Shown here one piece after another: positions 38,049 through 46,998 of a stretch of DNA of 64,000 nt. The translations under genes were made by a program, and so were the position numbers. Origin of the DNA: Phenylobacterium sp. RIFCSPHIGHO2_01_FULL_69_31 (GTDB lineage: Bacteria > Pseudomonadota > Alphaproteobacteria > Caulobacterales > Caulobacteraceae); NCBI RefSeq assembly GCF_001824475.1, contig NZ_MHXN01000007.1, forward strand, positions 131,611 to 195,610, given 5' to 3'. A model generated the notes under the pieces. The model was given only the letters and a program-made list of their open reading frames with translations, was not told the DNA's origin and searched no databases. The first letter of the stretch is position 1. Every line of letters starts with the position of its first letter.

Positions 38049-38202
38049 CGCCCCCTCGCGTTCGTTGTCTCAGGGGACAAGGGGCGACGCCGAGCCAGTG
38101 CGACAAGGACGTGACGGCGCGCGCTAGGGGAGAAAGGCACGGTCGGTCGCTTTATGACCAACGGATGACCGCCAGGCGCCGCGTTCGTTGGCGCCCGGGG
38201 GC

Positions 38203-39087
38203 TCAGGAGGCGATCGGCAGGATCTCGGTCGTGACGCCCGCGGCCTGCAATGCGGCCTGTTCGGTACGCCAGGACGAGCCGGTGATCAGGCGGGCCACGG
38301 TCAGGCCCTCGGCGGCGAAGCCGGCCAGCTCGTCGTGGGTGCGCCCTTCGAACCGCTCGGCGTCGCGCCGGGCCAGGCTCAGGACGTCGGGATGGGCTTC
38401 GGGGTCGCAGACCAGCACGTCGGCGGCTGCAAGCGCCCGCACCGCCCGCAGGGTCAGGAGGTCCGCCGGGCCCCGGGCGTCCACGTACTGCACCCGGCCC
38501 GCCAGTGTCGGACTGTCAAACAAGGCGGCGCGCAGACGCTCGCGCGCGCCGTCCATGTCGCCTTCCATGGCCGCTTCGGCGGCGGGTCCGGCCAGGGCGG
38601 CGCGCAGGAAGCGGCGGCGGGCGTTGGCGTCCGGCAGCGCGCCCCGCACCTCATCCTGCATCGACCGGAAGAGGGCGGCGATCCGGCCCGTTCCCTCGGG
38701 CACGCGCGCCTCGATGTCGTGGCGCAGCATGGTGGCCAGCATGGGCGAGGCGCCGCCGGTGCCGATGGCGGCCACCACCTCGCCCCGGTCGATGACGGCG
38801 GGAGTGGTGAAGTCGCAGAGCGCCGGCCGGTCGACGACGTTCACCGGCACGTTCGCGGCGCGCGCGGCCTCGGCGGCCGCTTCGGCCCACCGGTCGTCGG
38901 CGCCGGCGACAAAGGCCAGGGTCACGCCCGCGTACGCGCGTGGATCCAGGGCGTCGGCGCCGGTCAGCCGCAACACCGTCGCGGGCGAGCCTTCGAACAG
39001 GCGCGCCTTGGCCTCGGCCGCCTCGCCCTCGCCCGCGATGGCCACCGAGCGGCCGGCCAGCGGAAAGAAGGCGGGGAAGGCGTCCAT
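38203..39087 (-). CDS. CysG-N-like protein with truncated methyltransferase half
   Basis: 294 residues. Residues 1-150 resemble the precorrin-2 dehydrogenase/sirohydrochlorin ferrochelatase domain of CysG: FFPLAGRSVAIAGEGEAAEAK for NAD, then VNVVDRPALCDFTTPAVIDRG and AIGTGGASPMLATMLRHDIE. The C-terminal 95 residues match only the first half of an uroporphyrinogen-III methyltransferase (ADLLTLRAVRALAAADVLVCD), with the SAM loop changed to DARGPAD, and stop where the second half should begin. It may make siroheme or its precursor with a separate methyltransferase. One base separates it from the cytochrome c gene upstream. Confidence 0.82.
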   Translation of the reverse strand: MDAFPAFFPLAGRSVAIAGEGEAAEAKARLFEGSPATVLRLTGADALDPRAYAGVTLAFVAGADDRWAEAAAEAARAANVPVNVVDRPALCDFTTPAVIDRGEVVAAIGTGGASPMLATMLRHDIEARVPEGTGRIAALFRSMQDEVRGALPDANARRRFLRAALAGPAAEAAMEGDMDGARERLRAALFDSPTLAGRVQYVDARGPADLLTLRAVRALAAADVLVCDPEAHPDVLSLARRDAERFEGRTHDELAGFAAEGLTVARLITGSSWRTEQAALQAAGVTTEILPIAS

Positions 39088-39088
39088 G

Positions 39089-39427
39089 CTACTTCAGGGT
39101 CTTGAGGTAGCCGATGATGGCGGCGCGGTTCTCGTTGTTGGCGACCGAGATCATCATCTTGGTCCCCGGGGCGAACGCGGTGGGGCTCTTGAGGTAGGCG
39201 TCCAGGTTGGCGTCGGTCCAGGTCCCGCCCTTGTTCTTCAGCGCCGGAGAGAACGCGAACGGTCCCTCGGCGATCTTGCGCCCCGCGACGCCGGCGAGGC
39301 TGGGCCCCATCGGCGAGCCGCCGTGGCACATCTTGCACTGCAGGTTGAACAGTTGCTGGCCGTCCGCGGCCAGGGCCGGCGCGGCGGCGAGCGAGAGGAC
39401 CAGAGCGGCGGCGGCGGCGCGAAGCAT
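39089..39427 (-). CDS. small class I cytochrome c
   Basis: 112-residue periplasmic c-type cytochrome. Signal peptide residues 1-20 (ending APALAA), heme motif CKMCH near residues 31-35, and an axial Met in GTKMMISV near residue 90. Fold pattern of cytochrome c552/c2. It probably passes electrons to a terminal oxidase, and may accept them from the molybdenum hydroxylase encoded divergently at 39557-42270, as cytochromes often do for IorAB-type enzymes. The CysG-N-like gene follows after one base. Confidence 0.93.
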   Translation of the reverse strand: MLRAAAAALVLSLAAAPALAADGQQLFNLQCKMCHGGSPMGPSLAGVAGRKIAEGPFAFSPALKNKGGTWTDANLDAYLKSPTAFAPGTKMMISVANNENRAAIIGYLKTLK

Positions 39428-39556
39428 GCAGTCTCCTGAATTTCGTAAGGCCGGTACGGATTACCCTTGGGCGCCTTCCCAGGCAAAGGCGGGAATTTAC
39501 GGCGCGGTCTGAACAGCGTTAGGATCGAAGCCAAATCAGTCGGACGGAGCGGCCTC

Positions 39557-40054
39557 ATGGCGACCACGGTGGATGTGAACGGGCGGCCCCTGAACGTCAA
39601 CTCGCCGCCCGACACACCCCTTCTCTGGGTGCTGCGAGATGAACTGGGGCTGACTGGCACGAAATACGGCTGTGGCATCGCCCAGTGCGGGGCCTGCACG
39701 GTGCTGGCGGACGGCCAGCCGATCCGTGCATGCCAGACGCCGATTTCCGCCATCGGCGCCGCGAAAATCACCACGATTGAGGGTTTGGGCGGCAATCACC
39801 CGGTCCAGCAGGCCTGGGTGAAGCTGGATGTGCCGCAGTGCGGCTACTGCCAGTCCGGCCAGATCATGAGCGCCACCGCCCTCCTGGCGTCGAACCCGAG
39901 CCCGGACGATGCGGCGATTACGGGGGCTATGGACGGCCACATCTGCCGCTGCGGGGCCTATCAGCGCATCCGCGCCGCCATCAAGGAAGCCGCCGCCATG
40001 CCGGCCACCGCCGCCGAGCCCGCCGCCGCGCCCGCGGCGACCCCGGCCGCCTGA
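39557..40054 (+). CDS. (2Fe-2S) subunit of molybdenum hydroxylase (IorA type)
   Basis: 165 residues from ATG at 39557. The N-terminal plant-type ferredoxin domain carries [21 protein letters not shown], binding the first 2Fe-2S cluster. The C-terminal helical domain carries [10 protein letters not shown] and [11 protein letters not shown] for the second. An Ala/Pro tail follows. This is the small subunit of isoquinoline 1-oxidoreductase-like or aldehyde dehydrogenase-like enzymes. No FAD subunit gene is present, as usual for the IorAB group. It lies 11 bases before the large subunit gene. Confidence 0.94.
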   Translation: MATTVDVNGRPLNVNSPPDTPLLWVLRDELGLTGTKYGCGIAQCGACTVLADGQPIRACQTPISAIGAAKITTIEGLGGNHPVQQAWVKLDVPQCGYCQSGQIMSATALLASNPSPDDAAITGAMDGHICRCGAYQRIRAAIKEAAAMPATAAEPAAAPAATPAA

Positions 40055-40065
40055 GGGGAAGCGCC

Positions 40066-42270
40066 ATGAACAAGCCCCTCAAAGAGATCGTCGCCACCGC
40101 CAGCCGCCGGGACGTCCTGGTGGTCGGCGCCACCCTGGCCGGCAGCTCCCTGCTGGTCGGCTGTTCGCTGCCCGACATGCTTTCGGCGGGCTCGAAGATC
40201 GAGGTGGGCGCCTTCGGCCCTTTCCTGAAGTTCGCGCCGGACGGAACCGTCACGGTCATCTCCAAGCACATCGAGTTCGGCCAAGGTAACCACGCAGGGC
40301 TTGCGGCCATCGCCGCCGAGGAACTGGACGCGGACTGGAGCCGGGTGAAGGTCGAGCAGGCCGCCGCCAACGCCAAGCTCTATGGCAACGTCAACATGGG
40401 CGGGACGCAGGGCACCGGCGGCTCGTCCGCCATCGCCAACTCCTGGACCCAGCTCAGGACGGCGGGCGCCGCGGCGCGGGCCATGTTCGTGTCGGCCGCC
40501 GCCGCCAAGTGGGGCGTTCCGGCGGCGGAGATCACCGTCTCCAACGGCGTCATCGCGCACGCCTCGGGCAAGCAGGCCGGGTTCGGCGAACTGGTGGCGG
40601 ACGCCGCCAAGGTCACGCCGCCCGAAAAGCCCACGCTGAAGGATCCCAAGGCCTTCACCCTGATCGGCACCGATCGGGTGCGCCGCAAGGACGCCCAGGC
40701 CAAGAGCGACGGCACGGCGCGCTACACCCAGGACGTCCGGCTGGAGGACATGCTGGTGGCCATGGTGGCGCACGCGCCGAAGTTCGGGGCCAAGGTGAAG
40801 TCCTTCGACGCCACCGAGGCGAAGAAGGTCCCCGGCGTGGTCAATGTCTATGAGATCCCCACCGGCGTGGCGGTGGTCGCCAACTCCACCTGGTCGGCCA
40901 AGCTCGGCCGCGATGCGCTGAAGGTGGAGTGGGACGAATCCAAGGCCGAGACACGCGGGTCGGCTGAGCTTCTCCAGGAATTCAAGGACCTGGCCTCGGG
41001 CAAGACCGCCGCGCCCGACGATGAGAAGAAGGGCTGGAAAGGCTTCGATTCCAAGGGCGACGCGGCAAGGGCGGCCGCCGGAACCGCGGCGGTCGAGGTC
41101 GCCTACGACTTCCCCTACCTCGCCCACGCCACCATGGAGCCGATGAACTGCGTGGCCATGGTGGGCAAGGGGCCGACGAAGCTGATCTTCGGCTCGCAGA
41201 CCCCCACCCTGGACCAGCTCAACACGGCGCGGGTCGTGTTCGCCCTGCCCGGCTCGGTCGAGATCGAGACCCTGTTTGCCGGCGGCTCGTTCGGGCGCCG
41301 GGCGACCTTCCAGTCGGACTACGTGGTCGAGTGCGTCCACATCGCCAAGAAGGTGGGCAAGGGCCGGCCGGTGAAGCTGGTCTGGACGCGCGAGGACGAC
41401 ATGCGCGCCGGCTACTACCGGCCGCTGGTGCACCACGCCGTGCGGGTGACCACGGATGCGGAGGGCTTTCCGGCGACCTGGCGGCACCGGATCGTCACCC
41501 AGTCGATCATGAAGGGCGCACCGCCCGGGTCGCCCGGCGGCGGCGGCGTCGACTTCACCGCCGTCGAGGGCGCGATGGGGTCGCCCTACCTAAAGGCCAC
41601 GCCCATCGTCGACGCCCAGCTCATCACGCCGGACGCGGGCGTGCCGGTGCTGTGGTGGCGCTCGGTAGGGGCGACCCACACGGCCTATGTGATGGAGCAC
41701 ACCATCGATCAGCTCGCCAAGAAGGCGGGCAAGGATCCCGTGGCCTACCGTCAGGCGCTCTACCAGAAGGCTGGGGCCAGCCGGCACTTGGCGGTGCTGA
41801 ACCTGGCCGCGGAAAAGGCCGGCTGGACCACGCCCGCGGCCGACGGCTGGACCCGGGGCGTAGCGGTCCACGAGAGCTTCGGCTCGGTGGTGGCCCAGAT
41901 CGCAGAGGTGAAGCTGGAAGACGGGACGCCCAAGGTGGGCCGGGTGGTCACCGCCATCGACTGCGGCACGGCCATCTCGCCCGACCAGATCGCAGCCCAA
42001 ATGGAAGGCGGGACCTGCTATGGCCTGTCGGCGGCGCTGTTCGGGAACATCACCCTGACCGGGGGCGTGGTCGACCAGGGCAACTTCGACACCTATCGCG
42101 TGCTGCGGAACTCCGAGGCGCCCACGGTCGAGACCTACATCGTTCCCTCCACCGCCCCGCCCAGCGGCGTGGGCGAGCCTGGCACGCCGGTCATCGGTCC
42201 CGCCGTCGCCAACGCCCTGCTCGCCATCACGGGCCAGCCGACCCTGAGCCAGCCGTTCGTGAAGACCTGA
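40066..42270 (+). CDS. molybdopterin subunit of xanthine dehydrogenase family (IorB type)
   Basis: 734 residues from ATG at 40066 with GGGGAAG upstream. The start MNKPLKEIVATASRRDVLVV holds a twin-arginine motif and a hydrophobic stretch ending in a Cys (SSLLVGC), so the enzyme is exported, possibly as a lipoprotein. Family marks: HIEFGQGNHAGLAAIAAEEL, GGTQGTGGSSAIANSW, LFAGGSFGRRATFQSDYV and VPVLWWRSVGATHTAY, with GVGEPGTPVIGPAVANAL near the catalytic Glu. Hydroxylates an N-heterocycle or oxidises an aldehyde; substrate unknown. Electrons could go to the divergently encoded cytochrome c. Confidence 0.93.
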   Translation: MNKPLKEIVATASRRDVLVVGATLAGSSLLVGCSLPDMLSAGSKIEVGAFGPFLKFAPDGTVTVISKHIEFGQGNHAGLAAIAAEELDADWSRVKVEQAAANAKLYGNVNMGGTQGTGGSSAIANSWTQLRTAGAAARAMFVSAAAAKWGVPAAEITVSNGVIAHASGKQAGFGELVADAAKVTPPEKPTLKDPKAFTLIGTDRVRRKDAQAKSDGTARYTQDVRLEDMLVAMVAHAPKFGAKVKSFDATEAKKVPGVVNVYEIPTGVAVVANSTWSAKLGRDALKVEWDESKAETRGSAELLQEFKDLASGKTAAPDDEKKGWKGFDSKGDAARAAAGTAAVEVAYDFPYLAHATMEPMNCVAMVGKGPTKLIFGSQTPTLDQLNTARVVFALPGSVEIETLFAGGSFGRRATFQSDYVVECVHIAKKVGKGRPVKLVWTREDDMRAGYYRPLVHHAVRVTTDAEGFPATWRHRIVTQSIMKGAPPGSPGGGGVDFTAVEGAMGSPYLKATPIVDAQLITPDAGVPVLWWRSVGATHTAYVMEHTIDQLAKKAGKDPVAYRQALYQKAGASRHLAVLNLAAEKAGWTTPAADGWTRGVAVHESFGSVVAQIAEVKLEDGTPKVGRVVTAIDCGTAISPDQIAAQMEGGTCYGLSAALFGNITLTGGVVDQGNFDTYRVLRNSEAPTVETYIVPSTAPPSGVGEPGTPVIGPAVANALLAITGQPTLSQPFVKT

Positions 42271-42365
42271 AGCCTGCCCGGCCGTTGAACGAGCTGTGCG
42301 GTTCCCGGTGAACCAATCACGGTTTCGTGCGCTTCTGTCGGGCAGACCACTCAGGAGAGACACCA

Positions 42366-42662
42366 ATGCGTATTGCGACCCTCGCCATCGCCGCCCTCGG
42401 CGCAATGAGCCTCGCCGCTTGCAGCCAGCCGGCGGAAAAGGCCGCTGAAGCCCAGGCCGACGCCGTCGAGGCCAAGGCCGAAGCCACCGCGGACCAAATG
42501 GGCGCCCAGGCCGACGCCATGAAGGCAAACGCGGAGGCCGCCGCCGACTCCATCGAGGCGAAGGGCGAAGCCGCGGCCGAGAGCCTGGAAGCCAAGGCCG
42601 AGGCGACCAAGGAGGCGGCGGAGAAGAAGGCCGACGCCATCGAAGACGCCGCCAGGAAGTAG
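42366..42662 (+). CDS. small Ala/Glu/Lys-rich lipoprotein
   Basis: 98 residues from ATG at 42366 (AGGAGAG upstream). Lipoprotein signal MRIATLAIAALGAMSLAAC with lipobox LAAC, then about 78 residues of nearly pure Ala, Glu, Lys and Asp forming a continuous amphipathic helix with repeats such as AEAKAEAT and ADAIE. No aromatic residues occur in the mature part. Such proteins are abundant envelope components of unknown function, perhaps stress-induced. A strong terminator follows directly. Confidence 0.85.
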   Translation: MRIATLAIAALGAMSLAACSQPAEKAAEAQADAVEAKAEATADQMGAQADAMKANAEAAADSIEAKGEAAAESLEAKAEATKEAAEKKADAIEDAARK

Positions 42663-42686
42663 GCCGTCACCGCGACGAAGCGGAAG

Positions 42687-42722
42687 AGGCCCCGGAGCTC
42701 AGCCGAGCTTCGGGGCCTTTTT
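42687..42722 (+). terminator. intrinsic terminator
   Basis: Stem GGCCCCGGAGCT (42688-42699) pairs with AGCTTCGGGGCC (42706-42717) with one G-T wobble, a six-base loop, and then five T residues (42718-42722). A textbook rho-independent terminator 25 bases after the lipoprotein stop. It also lies beyond the convergent TonB receptor stop. Confidence 0.92.
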
Positions 42723-42769
42723 CATGACAGCGATGCCCGTCGATCCGGGGGCACGCGCCGCCGCGAGGC

Positions 42770-44722
42770 TCAGAAGCTGTAGGCATAGCTCACGTGCAGG
42801 GTGCGGGGAACGCCCAGGAAGCGGTAGAGGAACCGCTGGGTCGATAGGTCCGCAAGCGCCGAGCCCACCCGGGTGGCGTAGCCTTCGTCGAAGGCGTTCT
42901 CCAGGCGCGCCGTCACGCGCTGGCGCCGCGCGCGATCAAGGAAGACGTGGGCGGCCATGTCGACCACCACATAGTTCCCATAGTTCACGCGCCCGAAGCC
43001 GGAGGCGGTCTGATGCACGTCGCCGGTCCAGAGCAGGCTCGCTGAGGCGCCGAAGGGGCGATCCGCGGGGTCGTACGCGAGCGAGGCCTTGGCCTGGGCC
43101 TTGGGGATTCGGTCGAACTGCTGGCCGGAGCCCTCGGCGCGGGTGCGGGTGTAGGCGTACGAGGCGCGGGCCGTCACGCCGACCGCGAGGGCCGCCGAGC
43201 CGCTGAGCTCGAATCCCCGGGTGCGTACGCGCTGATCCACGTTGACGTAGAGGCCGTCGGGAAACGCGGGCCGGTCGTAGACGTCGACGATCAGGTCGTC
43301 GATGCGGCGGGCGAAGCCGGTGAGCTGCCAGGTGAAGCGGCCGCCCTGGCCGCCGATTGCGAGACTGCCGCCGAGGCTCTCCTCGGGCTTCAGGTCCCGG
43401 TTGCCGGCGGCGCAGCAGGGGTCGAAGGCGTAGAGCTGTTCGGCGCTGGGAAGGATGAAGGAGGTCCCCAGAGTCCCCTCCAGATACAGCGCCGGGGTCG
43501 GATCCCAGCGGCCCGACAGGTTCCAGACCGCCTTGTCCGCGCCGCCCGTCCGGTTGAAGCGGACGCCGGCCGCCAGATGGGCGTTGCGGATCAGGTCGTC
43601 GGTGGTGCGCACCTGGGCGACGGCGGCGTGCACCGTCTCGGTGCGGGGCGCGATCAGCAGCACCTCGTCGCGGCCGTTGAAGTTCTGAAAGTCGTAGCCG
43701 AGCTGGTATTCCAGGCCCCGGTGCAGGTTCAGCTTCGCGAGGACGCTGGCGCCATAGTCCTCGTAGCCCCAGTAGGTCAGGTCATCGACGACCACCGGCG
43801 GGGCGGCCGGCTGGCCCGGCACGTTGTTGACCGTCGAATAGACGCTGTCCCAGTCGTGGTAGTAGCCCTTCACTGAGATCCCCACCCGGTCGCTCGCCGT
43901 CCAGTCCAGGCTGGCGCTGGCGATCTCCTCGTCGCGGTCGTTGAACGACAGGCGGGTCAGGCGGGGGCTCGGGTAGTCCAGACGGGCGTCGGTGTGCTGG
44001 TAGTAGAGATTGGCCGAGAGCGACGGCGCCAAGTCGAAGCCCAGCTTGCCGCCGAAGCTGACCACGTCGTAGCCCCGCTTGCGGGCCGTCGAACTGGGCT
44101 GGAAGACGTCGAAGGTCTTGTAGCCCTCGGCCTCGTCCTTCGAGACCCAGGCCACGAACCGCCCCGGACCCGCCGGGCCGCGCACCATGGCGCTGGCGTG
44201 GACGCCTTGGTTGGTGTCGCCGCCGACCGTGACGTTTCCGCCCGGTTCGTCGGCGTAGGCTCTGGTCACCACATTGATCGCCCCGGCCGCCGCCTGCGTT
44301 CCGTAGAAGAGCCCCTGGCCGCCCTTCAGCACCTCGATACGCTCGATCATGCTGGCCGGCAGGGTGTCGGCGGGGCTGGTCGAGGTGTAGAGCCGGTTGT
44401 TGATCCGCACGCCGTCAACCAGCCAGAGCACGTCGCCCGTGCGCGAGCCCTGCAGCGAGATGTCGACGTAGCTGAACGGACCGTTGCGGGGGGAGACGAA
44501 CAGACCCGGCGTCTGCATCTGGAGCGCCTGTGAGACGTCGACATAGGCGTTGCGGCGGACCGTCTCGGCGCCGATGACCTCCAGGTCACTGCCGTACCGT
44601 GACAGCTCCTGCGGCAGGCTCTCCTCCAGCCGGGCGGTGACCACCACCTCGTCCACGTCGGCGGCGCGCGCCGCCCCAGTCAGCAAGCTCGCCGCCGCGC
44701 CCAGCAGCCAGATCGTGCGCAT
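42770..44722 (-). CDS. TonB-dependent receptor (vitamin B12/iron-type plug)
   Basis: 650 residues from the ATG at 44722, preceded by AAGGGGG at eight bases; ATGs further upstream are worse placed. Signal peptide MRTIWLLGAAASLLTGAARA, TonB-box-like DEVVVTARLEESLPQEL, plug with VIGAETVRRNAYVDVSQALQ, VLWLVDGVRINNRLYTSTSP and IERIEVLKGGQGLFYGTQAAAGAINVV, then the barrel ending HVSYAYSF. Compact length and plug type resemble BtuB/CirA-like receptors. Divergent from a membrane-bound winged-helix regulator that may control it. The ligand is unknown, and no cobalamin riboswitch is visible upstream. Confidence 0.91.
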   Translation of the reverse strand: MRTIWLLGAAASLLTGAARAADVDEVVVTARLEESLPQELSRYGSDLEVIGAETVRRNAYVDVSQALQMQTPGLFVSPRNGPFSYVDISLQGSRTGDVLWLVDGVRINNRLYTSTSPADTLPASMIERIEVLKGGQGLFYGTQAAAGAINVVTRAYADEPGGNVTVGGDTNQGVHASAMVRGPAGPGRFVAWVSKDEAEGYKTFDVFQPSSTARKRGYDVVSFGGKLGFDLAPSLSANLYYQHTDARLDYPSPRLTRLSFNDRDEEIASASLDWTASDRVGISVKGYYHDWDSVYSTVNNVPGQPAAPPVVVDDLTYWGYEDYGASVLAKLNLHRGLEYQLGYDFQNFNGRDEVLLIAPRTETVHAAVAQVRTTDDLIRNAHLAAGVRFNRTGGADKAVWNLSGRWDPTPALYLEGTLGTSFILPSAEQLYAFDPCCAAGNRDLKPEESLGGSLAIGGQGGRFTWQLTGFARRIDDLIVDVYDRPAFPDGLYVNVDQRVRTRGFELSGSAALAVGVTARASYAYTRTRAEGSGQQFDRIPKAQAKASLAYDPADRPFGASASLLWTGDVHQTASGFGRVNYGNYVVVDMAAHVFLDRARRQRVTARLENAFDEGYATRVGSALADLSTQRFLYRFLGVPRTLHVSYAYSF

Positions 44723-44829
44723 TTGCATCACCCCCTTGGGTCGCGCCGCGATCTGCCGTCGCGTCCCCACCTTTGCGGCCGATAGGGCGCTCGTCGGCAG
44801 AGGGCCCGTACTTTACCGTTTTCTTGCCC

Positions 44830-44847
44830 GTTACAGGGGGTTACAGG
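44830..44847 (+). promoter_or_regulatory. tandem GTTACAGG repeats in divergent spacer
   Basis: GTTACAGG occurs at 44830-44837 and 44840-44847, a period of exactly ten bases, 26 bases before the winged-helix regulator start and about 110 bases upstream of the divergent TonB receptor. The pattern fits a tandem site for an OmpR/ToxR-like protein, which binds such phased direct repeats. Confidence 0.35.
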
Positions 44848-44872
44848 AGAGGCGAAGAGTCGAAAGTCGGGT

Positions 44873-46078
44873 ATGAACGGGCAGCGATCCGAAGCCTTGG
44901 CGGCACAGGTGGCGCGGGTCCGCGAGAGCGGAATCCTGGGCCGCAGCCACGGCCTCGCGCGGCTGTTCGACTATCTGGCCGATCCGGCCCGCGACGGCCG
45001 CACACTGCGCGAGGCGGACGTGGCCCATGACGTCTTCGGCCGCGAGCTCGACCTGTCGGGCGACGCCTCGGTGCGCGTGTATGTCCACCGCCTGCGCAAG
45101 AAGCTGGACGAATTCTATGCCGGCGCTGGCGCAGGCGAACCTCACCGGCTGGTGATCCCTGTGGGAGAGTACCGGCTCGACTTGGTCGGGCGGCCGACGC
45201 CGGCGGACTCTCCGCCTTCCGCGGCCGCGCTGCGCCGGCGCTGGGTGGCGCCGGCCATCGCCGCGGCCCTCGCCCTGGTGGTCGCCAACATCGCCGCGTG
45301 GGCCTTCCTGGCGCGGGAGACCAGCCCTTCGCGCGACCTGGCGCGGGCGGCCGCCTCACCGCTCTGGGCCGGGATCGGGCGCGAGCGGCCGGTCGTCGTC
45401 GTCTTGGGCGACTACTACATCTTCGGCGACACCGACCGTGGCGAGGGGCCCAAGCGCATGATCCGGGCGTTCGAGATCAACTCGCCCGCCGAGCTCGACG
45501 CCTGGCTGATGGACAACCCGGAATTCCAGGGCCGCTACGTCGACCTCGACACCTACTACACGCCCGTGGGCGCCACCCTGGCCCTGCGGGAGATCATGCC
45601 CTTGCTACGGCAGGCTGCCGGGGACGCCGACCGGGTGCGCGTGACCACCGCTTCGCACCTGACGCCCGACCTGATGAAGAGCGCCGATATCGTCTACGTG
45701 GGCTACCTGTCCGGGCTGCGGATCCTGCACCAGCCGGTGTTCGAGCGCTCGCGGTTCACCATCGGCGCGACCTATGACGAACTGGTCGATCGAACGACGG
45801 GGCAGACATTCGTCTCCGGAGCCGGCGCGGCCTCGGCCGATCGTCCCAACCGCGACTATGGCTATCTCGCCGCCTTCCGCGGACCCGCCGGCAACCGGTT
45901 CGTGATCGTGGCCGGCGCCCGCGACATCGGGGTGATGCAGATGGCCGAGGTGGCCAGCGATCCGAACACGTTCCGGGCGCTGAAGACCGGACGGGACGCC
46001 CCGCTGGAGGTCCTCTACGAAGTCGACGGCGTGGGGCGCACCGCCCTGGGGGCGCGGCGGGTGACGGCTTCGCCCTGA
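44873..46078 (+). CDS. membrane-anchored winged-helix regulator (ToxR/CadC-like layout)
   Basis: 401 residues. Residues 20-105 form a winged-helix-like domain with LREADVAHDVFGRELDLSGD and VRVYVHRLRKKLDEFY, typical recognition-helix content. A single membrane helix follows (about residues 124-144, WVAPAIAAALALVVANIAAW), then a periplasmic domain of about 250 residues (RPVVVVLGDYYIFGDTDRGE ...). This is a one-component regulator that reads a periplasmic signal. It is divergent from the TonB receptor at 42770, so it probably senses the imported ligand or its result. I do not recognise the sensory domain. Confidence 0.75.
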   Translation: MNGQRSEALAAQVARVRESGILGRSHGLARLFDYLADPARDGRTLREADVAHDVFGRELDLSGDASVRVYVHRLRKKLDEFYAGAGAGEPHRLVIPVGEYRLDLVGRPTPADSPPSAAALRRRWVAPAIAAALALVVANIAAWAFLARETSPSRDLARAAASPLWAGIGRERPVVVVLGDYYIFGDTDRGEGPKRMIRAFEINSPAELDAWLMDNPEFQGRYVDLDTYYTPVGATLALREIMPLLRQAAGDADRVRVTTASHLTPDLMKSADIVYVGYLSGLRILHQPVFERSRFTIGATYDELVDRTTGQTFVSGAGAASADRPNRDYGYLAAFRGPAGNRFVIVAGARDIGVMQMAEVASDPNTFRALKTGRDAPLEVLYEVDGVGRTALGARRVTASP

Positions 46079-46129
46079 ACCTCCCCGCGCCACAGCCGTT
46101 CTGGCGGAGAGATCGCCAAGGAGGCCATC

Positions 46130-46504
46130 ATGACCGCCAGGAAGCCCGCGCACCCACTGATCCCCGCCGACCGCGTCAACGGCACGGACGTCGTCAGCAA
46201 GGCTGGTGACAAGCTGGGCAAGATCGAGGACGTGGCCATCGAGAAGGTCTCCGGCGAAGTCGCTTACGCGATCCTGTCGTTCGGTGGCCTGCTGGGCCTG
46301 GGCGCGCGTTATCATCCGGTGCCGTGGCGCCTGTTGAAGTACGACGTCGACAAGGGCGCCTATGTGATCCCCCTCGACAAGGCCGACCTCGAGAAAGCGC
46401 CGACCATCGACGAAGCGGAGCTTTCGGGCTGGAACGACAGCGTCAGCCGCGACGCCATCTTTGGCTACTACTCGAGCTATGGCGTCGGTCCCTACTGGGG
46501 CTAG
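46130..46504 (+). CDS. PRC-barrel domain protein
   Basis: 124 residues, start ATG with a perfect AAGGAGG seven bases upstream. LIPADRVNGTDVVSKAGDKLG then IEDVAIEKVSGEVAYAILSF and HPVPWRLLKYD are the strands of a PRC-barrel, the fold of the photosynthetic reaction-centre H subunit and RimM. The C-terminus is aromatic (YYSSYGVGPYWG). Small stand-alone PRC-barrel proteins are common in alphaproteobacteria and of unknown role, possibly stress-related. Confidence 0.88.
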   Translation: MTARKPAHPLIPADRVNGTDVVSKAGDKLGKIEDVAIEKVSGEVAYAILSFGGLLGLGARYHPVPWRLLKYDVDKGAYVIPLDKADLEKAPTIDEAELSGWNDSVSRDAIFGYYSSYGVGPYWG

Positions 46505-46590
46505 AAGCGCCTTCAGCCGCTGTTCAGGCGCGCCACGCGAGAGATGTTGCGCCTCATCCCGCCATCGCCCATCAACGTACCTGAAGCCCA

Positions 46591-46998
46591 ATGCAGAGAC
46601 TGATCTACGCCGCCGCGGCGACAATCATCCTAGCTACCGCTGCGCAGCCCGCCGCCGCCGAGACCCGCGGCGTCGCCGCCGCCTTCGGCAATACGGTCAA
46701 GGCGCTCTATCCCGACGGCAAGCACCAGTGGCTGTGGTTCAAGGCGGACGGCACCTGGGAGGCGTTCGGCCGGCGCGGGAAGTGGTCGTCCGGCAAGTGG
46801 TCGCAGAAGGATGAGGGCAAGGTGTGCCTGAAGCAGGCGCGGCCCGTCGCCATCCCGTTCAAATACTGCACCGACTTTCCCGCCCATGGCGGCGTGGGCG
46901 CGGTCTGGACCTCGAAGAGCATGGAGGGCCACCCGATCAAGGTCACCGTGGTGCGAGGTATCCAACGTCCCACGGGCGCGGCGGCCGCGGCGCCCTAG
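46591..46998 (+). CDS. secreted hypothetical protein
   Basis: 135 residues with signal peptide MQRLIYAAAATIILATAAQP, cleavage near AAAE. The mature part is Trp-rich (WLWFKADGTWEAFG, GKWSSGKWSQKDEGKVCLKQ) with two Cys (VCL, KYC) likely in a disulfide and looks like a small beta-barrel or lipocalin-like domain, but no family is recognised. Its stop shares CTAG (46995-46998) with the convergent beta-lactamase-like gene. Confidence 0.75.
   Translation: MQRLIYAAAATIILATAAQPAAAETRGVAAAFGNTVKALYPDGKHQWLWFKADGTWEAFGRRGKWSSGKWSQKDEGKVCLKQARPVAIPFKYCTDFPAHGGVGAVWTSKSMEGHPIKVTVVRGIQRPTGAAAAAP

Noticed and set aside
34587-38114. A plus-strand open frame of 1175 codons antisense to the M19 dipeptidase and a TonB receptor
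   Set aside because: It is Arg/Ala/Val/Gly-rich without domain signatures, while the minus strand encodes two clear proteins. Long antisense frames are expected in GC-rich DNA.
44723-44872. Cobalamin riboswitch upstream of the compact TonB receptor at 42770
   Set aside because: The spacer is too short (150 bases shared with a divergent gene) and lacks a B12 box.
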